DNA from: Arion vulgaris
Taxonomy: Eukaryota; Mollusca; Gastropoda; Stylommatophora; Arionidae
DNA: 64,000 bases
Reading direction: 5' to 3'
Assembly (NCBI GenBank): GCA_020796225.1
Contig: CM036767.1
Location: 13,606,927-13,670,926 of the forward strand
The notes under the pieces are model-generated. The model did no database searches, had not been told where the DNA came from, and was given only the letters and a program-made list of their open reading frames with translations. The stretch's first letter is position 1, and every line of letters begins with the position of its first letter. The translations under genes and the position numbers were made by a program. Shown piece after piece: positions 51,640 through 62,944 of the stretch.

Positions 51640-52385
51640 ATGTGTTTGATAGAACACTGCAAGTTTTTTTGCAATTTTACTCAATTCTGTGAGTCTATGG
51701 TTTATTTATTGGTGAAAATGTTCATAATATTGATATTCCTTATTGTTAAACTTAACTTGTTGCATAATATAACCTAGATTTAGCATTTTGTGTTGATTTT
51801 AAAATTAATTCGTCTATATACACCAATACTGGAATGCGAGGTCATGTGGTGTAGTTGTTGTCTGATTTCTCATAATTCTTACCTGATTCCGAAGGCCTAT
51901 AAGTTTATAGTTGGCTCTGGGTCGACCCAACCTCAAATGGGTACCAGGAAAAGCAATAAGAAACAAAATGAGACTGGCGTGATGTTGACCATATCACCCA
52001 TCGTGTGCCGACGGTCAATGAAAAATACGGGCCTAACACCATAGTACACTATCAGTGGCGGCTCGTGATCATTTTTGTTGGTGGGGCCAGACATAAATTT
52101 TTGGAAAAATTATGGTTTCGGTTAGGATATATTTTAATGTTTAAAATAATAAATACACGTTACACCTTACTTTTGGTGGGTCCCTGCCCCACTGGCCCTT
52201 AATGACGAGCCGCCACTGTACACTATATACCTCTAGGTGTGAGAAATTGTTCCTTTACATTTCCTTTTTCTACTAAGGAATATCAGTATTAGTAACACTT
52301 TTCATCTGTAAATAACCATGGACTCACAGAACTGTGAAGAATTGCATTATAAATTTTACAGTGTTCTATAACACATATGTTCTAT
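51640..52385 (+). mobile_element. element S with long inverted ends
   Basis: Left (TGTTTGATAGAACACTGCAA ... GATATTCCTTATTG) and right (ACTAAGGAATATCAGTATTA ... TTTTACAGTGTTCTATAACA) segments are inverted relatives of about 130 bp. The interior holds SINE-D-like sequence (51900-52045) and a MITE-C. Fragments at 4331-4905 and 55330-55620. Confidence 0.65.
52053..52218 (+). mobile_element. MITE-C, 8-bp duplication TACACTAT
   Basis: CAGTGGCGGCTCGT / GAGCCGCCACTG ends. Perfect duplication at 52045-52052 and 52219-52226, inside element S. Confidence 0.95.
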
Positions 52386-52489
52386 AACAAAATAGCAGAT
52401 ATCAACAGGAAATTCCGATTTCCCAACTAAGCTAAACAGACTTATGTTATCGAGGGGCCGAGGTCAATAAAACATTCGGGCCTAACATC

Positions 52490-52637
52490 TGGATGAGCTG
52501 AGAAGCAGCATGTGGTCACACCCCATCTACCTAAAGACTAAGCTTTGGGGAAACCTGACAGACCAGAAGTTGATTGCCCAGTTTGTGGTCCACAGTAAAC
52601 TAAGCGCATGGCCAGATATCGCTGAAGAAGAAGAAGA
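52490..52637 (+). mobile_element. LINE C-terminal fragment
   Basis: Reads DELRSSMWSHPIYLKTKLWG then NLTDQKLIAQFVVHSKLSAW, matching the end of 8358-8785, plus a GAAGAAGAAG tail. Confidence 0.75.
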
Positions 52638-52639
52638 AT

Positions 52640-53340
52640 ATTATTGGTTATTGAACTGAGGTCACACCACTCGAGACAGATCAACAGGTGCTCAGCCCCC
52701 GCCCCCACGCAACAGATGTCGAAGATTACGCATACTGATGGTTCCTGTGACTCGCTAGTTAAACACACTCCCCCCTCTGCCCATCATGCATCTGGCTCTA
52801 CCTTACACCTCACGGTATGAAAACGGGTTCTTCACTTTCTAGTTTAATCCCTTCTAATTACTTCACGTTATACTTTCCTCACCAGTTAATCGAATTCATG
52901 TCAGGATTGTTCAGCCTCAGCCGCATGTCATTAGTGATCAAGAGTTATTGATCACTCATCGACCTCTAGCGACATCACCTGTCAAGTTCTCAGGTACTTA
53001 TAGATTTTCTCCCGGTCTCCATTAACTAGTAGCCCGTTTGTGTTTTTTTATTCATGTTTAGAGTTCATGACCTTACAGAATCTCTTGTAACTATGGATGC
53101 CCCACCCTACCACGGATACTCTCCTCTCCACCCGTACACAAAATGCCCTGTTACAAATAATTCTAAGCGTGATAAACCCTTAAAATCGGACACGTGTTCG
53201 AACTAAAGACGACTGATGATTGGGTAGTTAATCTCCTTCTGATATTATCAATTTTTGATCTGAAGAAAAAAATATTTGATCGCTGTCTCAACTAAAATCT
53301 CTAGTTTTTTTTTCTTCTGGTGTTTATGATGAGTAACTAT
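52640..53340. other. unassigned stretch
   Basis: No open frame, RNA or repeat family that I can support. Confidence 0.35.
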
Positions 53341-53344
53341 AAGT

Positions 53345-53508
53345 GGTCGTCTATAGCTTGAGAGGAAGTGAGGTCGATCAGAACCCAAGCTTACTTGGTT
53401 TAAACTCCGCGGTGGGCAAGTTTGGAAGCAAATTCGTTTCCGTGGGATTTTACGAAAGGTAAAAATAGACGTCACTGTTCAGAAAGCAATGGCAAACTAC
53501 TCTCTTTT
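53345..53508 (+). mobile_element. SINE-J, 3'-truncated
   Basis: GTCTATAGCTTGAGAGGAAG head, TTGGTTTAAACTCCGCGGTG and AAAGCAATGGCAAACTACT. Confidence 0.8.
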
Positions 53509-53584
53509 TTTCTCTATCTCTTGCGATCGTTCTTTTCAGCCATTTTGATCATTCTTATTGTGATATATAAACAGCCTTTGTCTA

Positions 53585-53700
53585 AAACGTTTTTATGTCG
53601 CATCTTCAGTACAATTTGGAGCTCTGGTGCTTGTCCTTCGGCGATGTGTCCGATTTCAACCAGCGTTTACTGGGTTCGCTCTCCGTGACCCTTTGGCTGT
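53585..53700 (-). mobile_element. SINE-E2 3' fragment
   Basis: CATCTTCAGTACAATTTGGA, GGAGCTCTGGTGCTTGTCCT and TTTCAACCAGCGTTTACTGG match 21950-22090. Confidence 0.72.
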
Positions 53701-53739
53701 TCCCAGCCGACCTGCAAGGCAGCAGGTTGATATTTTCTT

Positions 53740-53870
53740 TTAGGGTAGCAGCAACGGAGTTTGTCCTTTGTGCAATACACAAAGTGGCGTGCCATTTCTG
53801 CGGAGAGGGACCGAGCCATATGGGGTAAAACCCGGTGCAATGAAGTCAATCCTTCGGCTTTAAAACTCTT
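53740..53870 (+). mobile_element. SINE-B 3' portion
   Basis: GGAGTTTGTCCTTTGTGCAA, GTGGCGTGCCATTTCTGCGG and GGGGTAAAACCCGGTGCAAT. Confidence 0.78.
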
Positions 53871-53919
53871 TTAAAAAAACTATTAGCAGCAGAGTGTAAG
53901 TATTAGTGGTGTGTAGTAT

Positions 53920-54170
53920 TTCACTCTTACACACTGTCTCCAAGAAACACACACACTCTCGGCTTCTCTTCCTCTCTCACACATACTTCCTCCCTCCCTC
54001 TCTCACCGACACACGCTCGCTCCCTGTCATGTTCCTAATTCACACATTCTCCACTCTGTTACACAATTCTCATACTCATTCACATTACATCTTCCCTCCC
54101 ACTCAGTCACACACACCCACATACTCACACACATGCTATTCTATTTCTCTCTAAAAATCTCTGCCATCTT
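53920..54170. repeat. CA/CT-rich low-complexity tract
   Basis: Irregular CACA and CTCT runs leading into the next array. No gene. Confidence 0.6.
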
Positions 54171-54175
54171 TCTCT

Positions 54176-54435
54176 CAGTCACACAGGCATACACACACAG
54201 ACACACACAGACACGCACAGACACGCACATACACGCACAGACACACACAGACACGCACAGACACACAGAGACGCGCACAGACACACAGAGACACGCACAG
54301 ACACACACAGACACACACAGACATACACAGACACACACAGATGATACACACACAGATACACACAGACACACACAGACACACACAGACACACACAGATGAT
54401 ACACACACAGATACACACAGACACACACATACATT
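54176..54435. repeat. ACACAG microsatellite, about 43 units
   Basis: ACACAG/ACGCAG units with two GATGAT interruptions. Minus-strand Cys/Val and plus-strand His/Thr frames are artefacts. Confidence 0.95.
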
Positions 54436-54529
54436 CAGTGGCGGACAATGTCTGAAAATGTTGTTGTTTTTTCTTCTTTTCTTCCACCATTTACTTCTTT
54501 ATAGAAGTGTTAGACTGGGGTTGGGGGAT

Positions 54530-54815
54530 AAACTTGAGTATGCTTGTTCTAAGGCACTTTGTAAGCTGCTTTTCAGTTTCTGGTCTTGATGCAGCTGCTC
54601 CATCTTTTGCATGGTCTTCCTCTTGCTCTGTACTCGTTATACTTTCTTCTCTATGGTATGGCTCTCTATGGTAGACGATGCTAGGGCATTCTGGTCAGGT
54701 TTCCAAACCATTTAATATGTTGTTCTTTTATGAATTGCATGACTGGTTTCACATCCAGTCTTCTTCTGATTTCTTCATTTCTAATTTTGTCTCTTATTGT
54801 CACTCCATATGTTGT
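54530..54815 (-). mobile_element. LINE 3' region, minus strand
   Basis: Reverse of 19550-19955 and 47735-48095: CAGGTTTCCAAACCATTTAA, TTCTTTTATGAATTGCATGA and CCAGTCTTCTTCTGATTTCT. Confidence 0.82.
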
Positions 54816-55328
54816 TTGCTAAGGGAAAAGAGTGTGCAACCCTTTTTTTCAAATTTGTATGATTTTTCACGCTATTTTTGACAAATAATTTATTAAATCT
54901 TTATTAAAATAATAGTAGAACGTAAATTTTAGTTGCATTCAGTAGTAATATTGAAAAATCTATTATATTCTCATTTGTAACATATTGTCTGAAGCCAAGG
55001 GTACCACTTCCACAGGGACCCTCTTGCCCACCGGGCAAGCGAGAAGCTTGGCCAGTCTGCCACTGCTTACATTCTCCTTCTCTCTCCTATACTGCACCAC
55101 TCTCTCTCTCTCTCTCTATTTTAGATCCTCTACTTCCGTCTTTCACTAGCTCACACCCTCGTTTCTTCCCCTCTTTTTTCTCTCTATCTATCTCACTCAC
55201 ATACACATATGAAAAACGAGACGCATGTAAATAACTACACTTATCATATTACAAATTAAAGGTTGGCTTTCACTACTGTAACCGTTATCACATTTTCTCA
55301 AGTCCATCCACTTCCTGCCTGACTCTGA
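54816..55328. other. unassigned stretch
   Basis: AT-rich, with a CT microsatellite at 55092-55116. Nothing coding. Confidence 0.35.
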
Positions 55329-55329
55329 C

Positions 55330-55620
55330 CCGTCAATTTCCGGTGTTCCAATTTGTCCCTACAACCAATGCCAACTATAAACTACTGGGCCTTCGGGCTC
55401 AGGTAAGAATTGTGGGAAATCAGACCCCAACTACACCACGTGACCTCGCATTTCAGTATTGGTGTATATAGACGAATTCATTTTAAAATCAACACAAAAT
55501 GCTAACTCGAAGTCATATTATGCAACAAGTTAAGTTTAACAATAAGGAATATCAATATTATAAATATTTTTCACCAGTCAATAACGATAGACTAACCGAA
55601 TTGAGTAAAATTGCAAAAAA
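55330..55620 (-). mobile_element. element S fragment, minus strand
   Basis: Reverse of 51700-51960: AGTATTGGTGTATATAGACG, TTTTAAAATCAACACAAAAT, GTTAAGTTTAACAATAAGGA and a SINE-D-like part at the left. The 120-codon plus-strand frame starting here is a by-product. Confidence 0.65.
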
Positions 55621-55759
55621 GCGTGCAGTGTTGTATCAAACATCTGTAATTTCCAGATCCTTTTCTTATCTAGGTCAGGAATACCCTGCCAGTTGTCTGA
55701 CCTGTGCTAGAACCTGGCTGTGCTACAACCCACTACACGCGACATCCATACTTTGCCAG

Positions 55760-56225
55760 TTATGTTATCTACAACTATACACAACAGGAACACACGTTAG
55801 GGGGATGTTTAGTTTAGTCGTCGGATCACCATCACTGCACGTCGAACAAATTAGTTCATAAGTGCTCCGATCTCTCCCTCAGTATGTCCCTTAGCGTGTG
55901 GCGACTAACGACACCGGTTCTTTGTTGGTTTACAATTCTTCTTTGTCTGCCAGCATAGCGTTCTTGTCGAGCTACACCACACTTAACTTTGAGTTCTTGC
56001 AGTCTGGTTAGAGTTGTAGATTCACCGCCATTACGTGAATCATGTACACGTCATCTCTCCCTTAGGGAATTTATAATATCAGCTTGGTCCATTGCTCGCC
56101 CGCTTTGTACAGCAGCCATACCTGCAAGCATATCCGCACGTTCATTCCCCTTACACCGGCACAATAATAAAAGTGAACTTTGTCAGCTTAGACCTCCCCA
56201 GAGACTCCATCTAATGTCTCCTAGT
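55760..56225 (-). mobile_element. LINE RNase H C-terminal fragment
   Basis: Minus-strand text includes GNERADMLAGMAAVQSGRAM, then a region like TRLQELKVKCGVARQERYAG and RQRRIVNQQRTG...SRHTLRDIL, across frame breaks. The GNERAD motif and what follows belong to the RNase H end of some LINEs. Confidence 0.72.
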
Positions 56226-56540
56226 CCATCCTGTTTCAATCTTCCTGAGCATACTCATTGAGTCACTGAGAAAACATGCATAGATAAAAGTGTGTGATTC
56301 CAGCTAAACCATCGCTTTAGTAACAGACATGATTTAGGCTAGGAGGATATAAGTTCTGCTTATATAAGGACACACGAGTGATTAAATAAAAACATCGACG
56401 TATCGTCTAAAAGATCTTTATCATGATGCACTAGAATGTATTTGTTTGTGAGTGTGTATGTATTACGCATGAGGGTTAACTATGTTAAGAAAACTGCACT
56501 GAGATGGAGACCGGAGGGTAAACGAAAACGTGTAACACTT
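56226..56540. other. unassigned stretch
   Basis: No gene or repeat placed, except that TGTATTTGTTTGTGAGTGTG occurs at 56437 and again near 56768. Confidence 0.35.
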
Positions 56541-56544
56541 GAAT

Positions 56545-56762
56545 GATTGTTTGATTGATAGAACCATCATCATTGCACTTCGGTGTGTAAATATGTGTGC
56601 TCAGATCTCTTTCTTACAAATACATATCTCAGCGGCAGTGCACGAACGCCGTAAGCACCAGCGAGGGTCCCGATGTAGTTTTGAAGATGGTGAAGATATT
56701 TTTGTATGAATTTTATTTTTAATCCTTTCTAATTAATTTTGCCCAGGCAGCAGCTTTCCAGC
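56545..56762 (-). mobile_element. SINE-L 3' half, minus strand
   Basis: GATTGTTTGATTGATAGAAC tail, TTGCACTTCGGTGTGTAAAT and CACCAGCGAGGGTCCCGATG. Confidence 0.8.
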
Positions 56763-56834
56763 TAGAATGTATTTGTTTGTGAGTGTGCATGTGTTACTCA
56801 AGAGGATTAGCTGTAACGAAAAATTGTAAGACCC

Positions 56835-56975
56835 AAAAGAACATGGAGGAGAACAGTAGAACAGAAACTGAAAGAAATTAACCACAGCTGGAACAGAGAA
56901 GAGGATGCATTTGTTGCTACCCTAGGCTTCACAGGCTGCAGAGAAATAGAGAGAGATAGAGAGAGAGAGAGGGTA
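56835..56975 (+). mobile_element. LINE 3' tail with GA end
   Basis: Reads RPKRTWRRTVEQKLKEINHS then REEDAFVATLGFTGCREIER, followed by a GAGATAGAGAG run. Confidence 0.6.
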
Positions 56976-57127
56976 CACTAGCATTTTCAACAGCAACATA
57001 TGTCAAATGCTACCTGGAGTCCAGTTGACAGGAGAGAGTAGGTCACTCCACGTTCAATCAACGACGACAATTTAAAAAATCTTTTTATTTTATTCTCAAC
57101 TCCTACAATACCACAAGTCACAAGAGA

Positions 57128-57395
57128 AACCACGCCCGAGTGGTTACCGGGGCCCAAATTTGGGGTGTAAAGAATAGAACCACTGTTACCTGCCATGCAT
57201 GTCGTAAGAGGCGACTATGGAAGTTTGGCTGAAATCGGATGCACATGTCCTAAACGTGTAGAAGTCTATGTGTTTAGGGGCCTACCAAACCAATGTGCAA
57301 CGTATACACGTTCTTGGCAAAGATCAAACATATCACAAAGAGTGATTAAAATTGGTTGTAAAGAACGAACGCAAAGAAGAAGAAGAGGAACGGAT
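57128..57395 (+). mobile_element. SINE-E, full-length, plus strand
   Basis: GCCCGAGTGGTTACCGGGGC head, core, GTGTTTAGGGGCCTACCAAA, TATACACGTTCTTGGCAAAG and GAAGAAGAAGAGG. Confidence 0.9.
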
Positions 57396-57496
57396 AAATG
57401 TAAGAATGATCCAACAAAAACGTTCTTTCTTAAACTGTTGTTTCACTGTTACTTATTTGGTTGTTACTTTTGAATGTTCTTACTTCAACTAGTGCA

Positions 57497-57715
57497 ACGT
57501 CTGGTCTAGTGAGTTAGAGCACGGTCTCCCATGCGGGAGATCTCAGTTCAATCCCTGGTAAGACCAACGAATTTTTTTCTCTCGGAAAGGAAGGGGGTGG
57601 GGGACGGGGGTAAAAGAAAATATCCCCACCTGAACAATTTCACAACGACTGCACTAGTCATGCAGTCATTAGATTCCACAGTCTCATGACCCCTGTTTTC
57701 TATATCACCATAAAA
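57497..57715 (+). mobile_element. SINE-I, tRNA-derived
   Basis: GTCTAGTGAGTTAGAGCACG and CAGTTCAATCCC boxes, then ACCTGAACAATTTCACAACG and CATTAGATTCCACAG. Not a good tRNA fold beyond the head. Confidence 0.75.
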
Positions 57716-57928
57716 AGTGCTATAATAAACATTAACAACCTGTTATATGGCCTGTTCTTACTTTTCTCTTAAACTGCTATTATTTTCGTTAATATCATCT
57801 TGAATTTCAGTTTTACCACAATTCATTATTTAACCATTTCTTTGAAGATCAGATTACACTTGGTCTAAGGAAACTTGAGTTTTCTTGAAGTACTTAAGAA
57901 GCTGTGCACGCCACATGAGTCTACCAAC

Positions 57929-58094
57929 CAGTGGCGGCTCGTCATTAAGGGCAAGTGGGGCCGGGCTCCACCAAAAATAAGGTGTAACGTGTATTTATTA
58001 TTTTATACATTAAAATATATCCTAACTGAAACCATGATTTTTCCGAAAATTTCTGTTTAGCCCCACCAACAAAAATGATCACGAGCCGCCACTG
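57929..58094 (-). mobile_element. MITE-C, minus, near-perfect 8-bp duplication
   Basis: CAGTGGCGGCTCGT / GAGCCGCCACTG ends. CTACCAAC (57921-57928) and CTACTAAC (58095-58102) differ at one base. Confidence 0.93.
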
Positions 58095-58102
58095 CTACTA
58101 AC

Positions 58103-58555
58103 ATATGGCCATGTTAAATAGAATCACTTCCAGTGAGTGTCTGCCAGCGTGGACATCCTTTTACATTTCTACTTTAATTCTTCAGATAATTTTCTCTGTT
58201 CTTGCTGCTCCGTTTTTTCCCCCCAGTCTCCATCTTTGTTGTTTTGAGCAGTCTGTTGATATTTATCGAATGTTTTAAGTTTGTTTTATTAACAACACAC
58301 TTACAATTTGAGCAGTAAAGAGAGAGTTAGGGAGAGCGATCCCGAACGAAATAAGTAAAAAGTAAAGAATTCGTTTTCAGGTCATGTTGTATAATCGAGA
58401 ATAATAGATGGTGAGGGAAGAACATATTTCGACGAATTGTTTATGCATATTACATATTTGTTGTCAAAATCAACGTTTGCACATTCTTCAACACATATAC
58501 ATTTACACTTACTGCAGAAAAAATATTATTTACACTCAATGCAAATAATTATCAC
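58103..58555. other. unassigned stretch
   Basis: AT-rich, no gene. The last 100 bp carry early degenerate units of the following array. Confidence 0.35.
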
Positions 58556-59130
58556 TCACTGTCAAAAATCATTATTTACACTAACTGTAAAAATCATTAT
58601 TTATACTAACTGTAAAAATCATTATTTATACTAACTGCAAAAATCATTATTTACGCTAACTGTAAAAAAATCATTATTTACACTAACTGCAAAAATCCTT
58701 ATTTACACTAAACCGCAAAAATCATTATCTACACTAACTGCAAAAATCATTATTTACACTAACTGCAAAAATCATTATTTACACAAACTGCAAAAAAATC
58801 ATTATTTACACTAACTGCGAAAATCATAACTCAGTGTAAAAACCATTATTTACACTAACAGCAACAATCATTATTTACACTAACTACAAAAATCATTATT
58901 TACACTAACTGCAAAAATTTATTATTTACACTAACTACAAAAATCATTTTTTACACTAACTACAAAAATTATTATTTACACTAACTGCAAAAATTTATTA
59001 TTTACACTAACTGCAAAAAAATATTATTTACACTAACTGCAAAAATCGTTATTTACACTAACTGCAAAAAAAAATTATTTACACTAACTGCAAAAATCGT
59101 TATTTACAAACACTATAAAAACCACTATTT
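58556..59130. repeat. 25-bp minisatellite, about 22 units
   Basis: Unit CACTAACTGCAAAAATCATT then ATTTA, with variable A runs. Confidence 0.95.
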
Positions 59131-59765
59131 ACACTCACTCCTGGAGCCAGTATTAACAAACGATTTGTACTATTCCATAACCCATCTCACAACAAACCAT
59201 TATCTCAAACGTTCATTTAAGGGCGGTAAACATGTATCCCTGCGCGTGGATTTAGCCCTGGAGACCTGGCCATTTATCGCCACTTGAGCCCCTAATGAGA
59301 CCAAGTCTTGGCGATTTTACCCTCGGGCCGATCAGCCGTTTGAGATAATAGAGCTAGCGTCGTCTAATTCTCTCCTCTTGGCTGTCATGTTCTGGCCAAT
59401 TTTCTCGTCCGAATTTGGTTGTCCTTGAAGATTCACTGGCATGCATGGGAGTTGTCTAAGTGAGCGTAAACCTGTCTGCGCGTGTATGTCTATTTATGGG
59501 CACAAGTGACACATTAAAATAAGTGTAGAGACAAGAGATAAAAAACTGGGATGGCTGTTTTAAAAATTGCAACTAACAACATTCTTTGAGAGCTAGAATA
59601 TCACAGCCGGTCTCTTAAAAACTAAATTTTTAAAAATCACATCGCTTCTTTGAGAACTATAGACAACTTTTTATATCATAACTTTGAGTGACCAGTGCGG
59701 CTAATAGGGACCTCTAAATTATTTTTGTGTGAAGGCTTGCTTTCATTATTGTCGGTCCGAGGACC
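59131..59765. other. unique-looking, balanced-composition block
   Basis: 59220-59480 has none of the window's repeat motifs and a higher GC content (CCCTGCGCGTGGATTTAGCC, CTCGGGCCGATCAGCCGTTT). No open frame or splice pair stands out. It could be a conserved non-coding element or an old transposon. Confidence 0.3.
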
Positions 59766-59769
59766 ATAA

Positions 59770-59985
59770 CTAATATGTCGCGTCAGAGGACCATAACTAA
59801 CATATCACATCAGAGGCCCACAACTAACATATCACATCAGAGGAACACAACTAACATATCACATCAGAGGACCACAACTAACATATCACATCAGAGGATG
59901 ATAACAAACATATTGCATCACAGGATGATAACAAACATATCATGCCACAGAAAAATCATCAACACTTCGTGTCACAGACCGATAT
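59770..59985. repeat. 27-bp minisatellite, about eight units
   Basis: Unit CATATCACATCAGAGGACCA then CAACTAA. Confidence 0.92.
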
Positions 59986-59989
59986 GCTA

Positions 59990-60267
59990 CACCTATCAGC
60001 CGTGGAGGAGGTCGTATCAAATCATCTGAACAACACAAATTCTCTTCGTTCTATTCAAGAAACACGAAAGACTCATTACATTAAATTAGTTGTTATAGTA
60101 ATGTTGTAAGTCATGTCTATCTGGCAGGTTAACGTGAAGAACAACAACATTTGTTGGTGAGTACATACTCGTAACTATCAAGGGTGAGTGCTCATGCGGA
60201 ACTCACTGCAACATTCAATGCTAGTTCTTGTCACAAGTCTCAGCATGGAAACTAAGAAATAAACCAA

Positions 60268-60309
<42 letters not shown>

Positions 60310-60655
60310 AAATATATTGAGAAAAGAAAAGTCAATCACTCAAGCAGTAATGATGAATTTATAGCGAGATTTGAACTCACGCGTGCTGTGTGCGCTATTG
60401 TTGCGACCAGGTCTGACATTTGTGCAGCTGCACACTAAATCATTTTGGAATACTGGACGTGATAAGGTGGACGTGATCTACATACACAAGCGATTTGACA
60501 AATATAGGGACAATAATTTATAGTTGTAGCCATGATGGGTGGGAAGAGTTTGAACTATGAATACGATTTAGAGGAAATGTTGTATCCGTGTTGAGGATTG
60601 GATGTTGCAACGGAGCTCCGAAATAGGAGGTCATTGCCCTGTTGGTAATATGGTA
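59990..60655. other. unassigned stretch with GA microsatellite
   Basis: GA run at 60271-60305. A TTTGAACTCACGCG at 60370 hints at a decayed tRNA-like SINE. Nothing else. Confidence 0.35.
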
Positions 60656-60659
60656 TACA

Positions 60660-60905
60660 TGAAATGAAAATCGTGGTATATCCTTTACAGGTCGTAGCCA
60701 TCAACTACAGTAAACGAGTCGTTGTTTTTCTAGGCACCACTTATACGTTCAGTAGTTTTACCATCGCTTTCTGAACAGTGAAGTATATTTTTACCTTTCG
60801 TAAAAATCCCACGAAAAAGAATTTGCTTCCAAACTTGCCCACCGTGGGGTTTGAACCAGGTGCGCTTGGGTGTGATCAAGCTCACTACAGCTGTGTTTGT
60901 AAATC
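60660..60905 (-). mobile_element. SINE-J, minus strand
   Basis: ATGAAAATCGTGGTATATCC, GTAGCCATCAACTACAGTAA, ACTTGCCCACCGTGGGGTTT and a GATCAAGCTCACTACAGC head. Confidence 0.88.
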
Positions 60906-61049
60906 TTGTGATACTACCACCTCACCTGTAGAGCTATCTTTCTCTTTTCCATTCACCTCCATCCATTTTTTTCCAGGCTGCAATTCTCCAGCGTGTCATG
61001 TCTCATAAAAAATGTATTAACAAATGACAAATGTTCCGTTGTCTTATCT

Positions 61050-61215
61050 GACCTTAGGGGATGAAGTGACTGTCATTTCCTACTTCTAGATCCGAGTGTG
61101 CAGGAGGGCCAATTCCTTTCCCCACCTGTGGAACATCAAGTGTGGGATTGAACCTGCAACTCTCTTGTGTGGGAATCGATAGACGAACACTTATGCATTT
61201 CGTTAATCCGTCCCA
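61050..61215 (-). mobile_element. SINE-U, minus strand
   Basis: Reverse of 49655-49783: GGGCCAATTCCTTTCC, GTGGGATTGAACCTGC (reversed B box) and TTTCGTTAATCCGTCC. Confidence 0.65.
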
Positions 61216-61261
61216 TATATATATATATAATATTATCCTCATGCACGCGTGTGGTGGGGAA

Positions 61262-61380
61262 GAATCACCCGTGTGGTACCGGGACCCGAAAGGGGAAACA
61301 AAGAATAGCACCACTGCGACCTACAAGACATCTTGTAAGAGGCAACTGACGTAGGACCTAGGGATGCTACCCTAGTAAAT
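61262..61380 (+). mobile_element. SINE-F, left part, split by SINE-E
   Basis: CCCGTGTGGTACCGGGACCC head and core up to ACCCTAGTAAAT. Confidence 0.88.
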
Positions 61381-61635
61381 CTTCTTCTTCGTCTTTGCGT
61401 TCGTTCTTTACGACCAATTTTAATCACTCTTTGTGATATGTTTGATCTTTGCCAAGAACGTGTATACGTTGCACGTTGGTTTGGTAGGCCCCTAAAGCAT
61501 ATACTTCTACATGTTTAGGACACATGCATCAGATTTCAGCCAAATCTCCTTAGTCGCCTCTTACAACATGCATGACAGGTAACATTGGTTCTATTCTTTA
61601 CACCCCAAATTTGGCCCACGATAACCACACGGGCG
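61381..61635 (-). mobile_element. SINE-E inserted in SINE-F, 12-bp duplication
   Basis: Complete minus-strand E copy (CTTCTTCTTCG tail to CACACGGGCG head). ACCCTAGTAAAT is repeated at 61369-61380 and 61636-61647. Confidence 0.95.
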
Positions 61636-61775
61636 ACCCTAGTAAATAAAAAGCATCACAGAAATCGGATGTGCTGGTATACTTGTAGGAGCATTACTGG
61701 CACAACGTACAATCGTTGTTAGGCTCAGATCACATACAAATCACACAGAGTGGTCGACATGGAACGTTAGAAGAA
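61636..61775 (+). mobile_element. SINE-F, right part
   Basis: AATCGGATGTGCTGGTATAC, GCATTACTGGCACAACGTAC and a GAAGAAG end. Confidence 0.88.
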
Positions 61776-61849
61776 GAATAGTATGTGGGAAAGGGCACTA
61801 TTATACGCTTAGATTGTAGAGGTATCCAAGGTGTGTGCTATTCAATCAG

Positions 61850-62195
61850 TACGCTGCTTGCACGACGAACACTGTAGCACCGGCAAGGGTCTCGATGTAA
61901 ATTTGAAGATGTTAATAATTTGTGTTGAAATTTTATTAAAATTTTTTTAATGATTTTTACGGTGGTAGCTACTATGTAACCTATTACTATCGGTTTACAA
62001 CAGGCAAATTCTTTCTTTTACCTGCTCAAATTTAACATTTATGCTTTATCGTTCATATATGATAGGACTAGGAACTCTATCTCACCTACATATGAGATCA
62101 GGGAGCTCTGGACAAATATATCGTTCGCTCCACGCGAGGAACGAACCAAGTACAATTTGAACAAGAGGCGATCACCATAACTCCACATCAAAGAG
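61850..62195 (-). mobile_element. SINE-L, minus strand
   Basis: TGTAGCACCGGCAAGGGTCT, a long AT-rich body, CTCACCTACATATGAGATCA and a GGTACAATTTGAAC-type head remnant. Confidence 0.75.
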
Positions 62196-62209
62196 ATCAT
62201 ATATATATC

Positions 62210-62640
62210 ATCATCAGGTGCCGTGCCAGCTGTTGGAAGCGATCATGGATCTCCAAAATCTATGTCTCTGGTGTTCGCAATCATCTCAGATGTTGACGCT
62301 CTACCGCCCCGTGACGTCAGGCTATCCAACATTTTATCTCTCTGCCTTCTTCTGTCTCCTCTACCCTCGATTTTACCGGTTATCACAATGTGTTATAAAC
62401 CTTCCTTCCTCATCACATGCCCGAAAATGATGACTGCCTCTTATATCGATGATTAGCTTTCTCTGTGTCTTGACCTCATTCGACACCTCAACATTAGTTA
62501 ATTAAGCAGTCCATGGGATTCTCATCATTCTTCTGTGAAACCACATCTCTGTGACCATCAGAGATTTTTCGATCTGTTCATTGTCCATGACTCGCATCCG
62601 TATGACAGTATTGATTCTATGTATCACTGTATAACATATA
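62210..62640 (-). mobile_element. LINE 3' region, minus strand, GAT tail
   Basis: Starts with the reversed tail ATCATCATCAGGTGCCGTGC. Minus-strand text includes LTNVEVSNEVKTQRKLIIDI and, after breaks, SMIASNSWHGT at the C-terminus. Confidence 0.78.
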
Positions 62641-62654
62641 TATTTCTATATATA

Positions 62655-62925
62655 TTCATCTCGTACCTGCAATTAATATCTCCATACCGATCTGTCCTGG
62701 GCAACTCGCTTAGTCTCTTCCATGAAATTAAGTCCGATATTTCTTGACTCTCTCAGCAAAGTTCATTTCAGGGTTTCGTCTGGGCACCATGTCTTTCTTG
62801 AACCATTTGCCTCCGACTTCACTATCTTCTTTGCTATTCTTTGATCGTTTCTTCTCAAGGTATGCCCACCTAATATATATCCTTCTTTTTCTTATAACAC
62901 TTGTTACTGCTGGTTGACTAGTTTC
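62655..62925 (-). mobile_element. LINE (family G) 3' region, minus strand
   Basis: Matches 28320-28600: CCATACCGATCTGTCCTGGG, GCAACTCGCTTAGTCTCTTC, TCTCAGCAAAGTTCATTTCA and TTGATCGTTTCTTCTCAAGG. Confidence 0.82.
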
Positions 62926-62944
62926 TCATATATATATATATATT

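Noticed and set aside
54134..54490. Cys/Val-rich or His/Thr-rich peptides
   Set aside because: ACACAG microsatellite.
55499..55861. 120-codon gene on the plus strand
   Set aside because: Its first third is the reverse of element S and its end overlaps an antisense LINE fragment.
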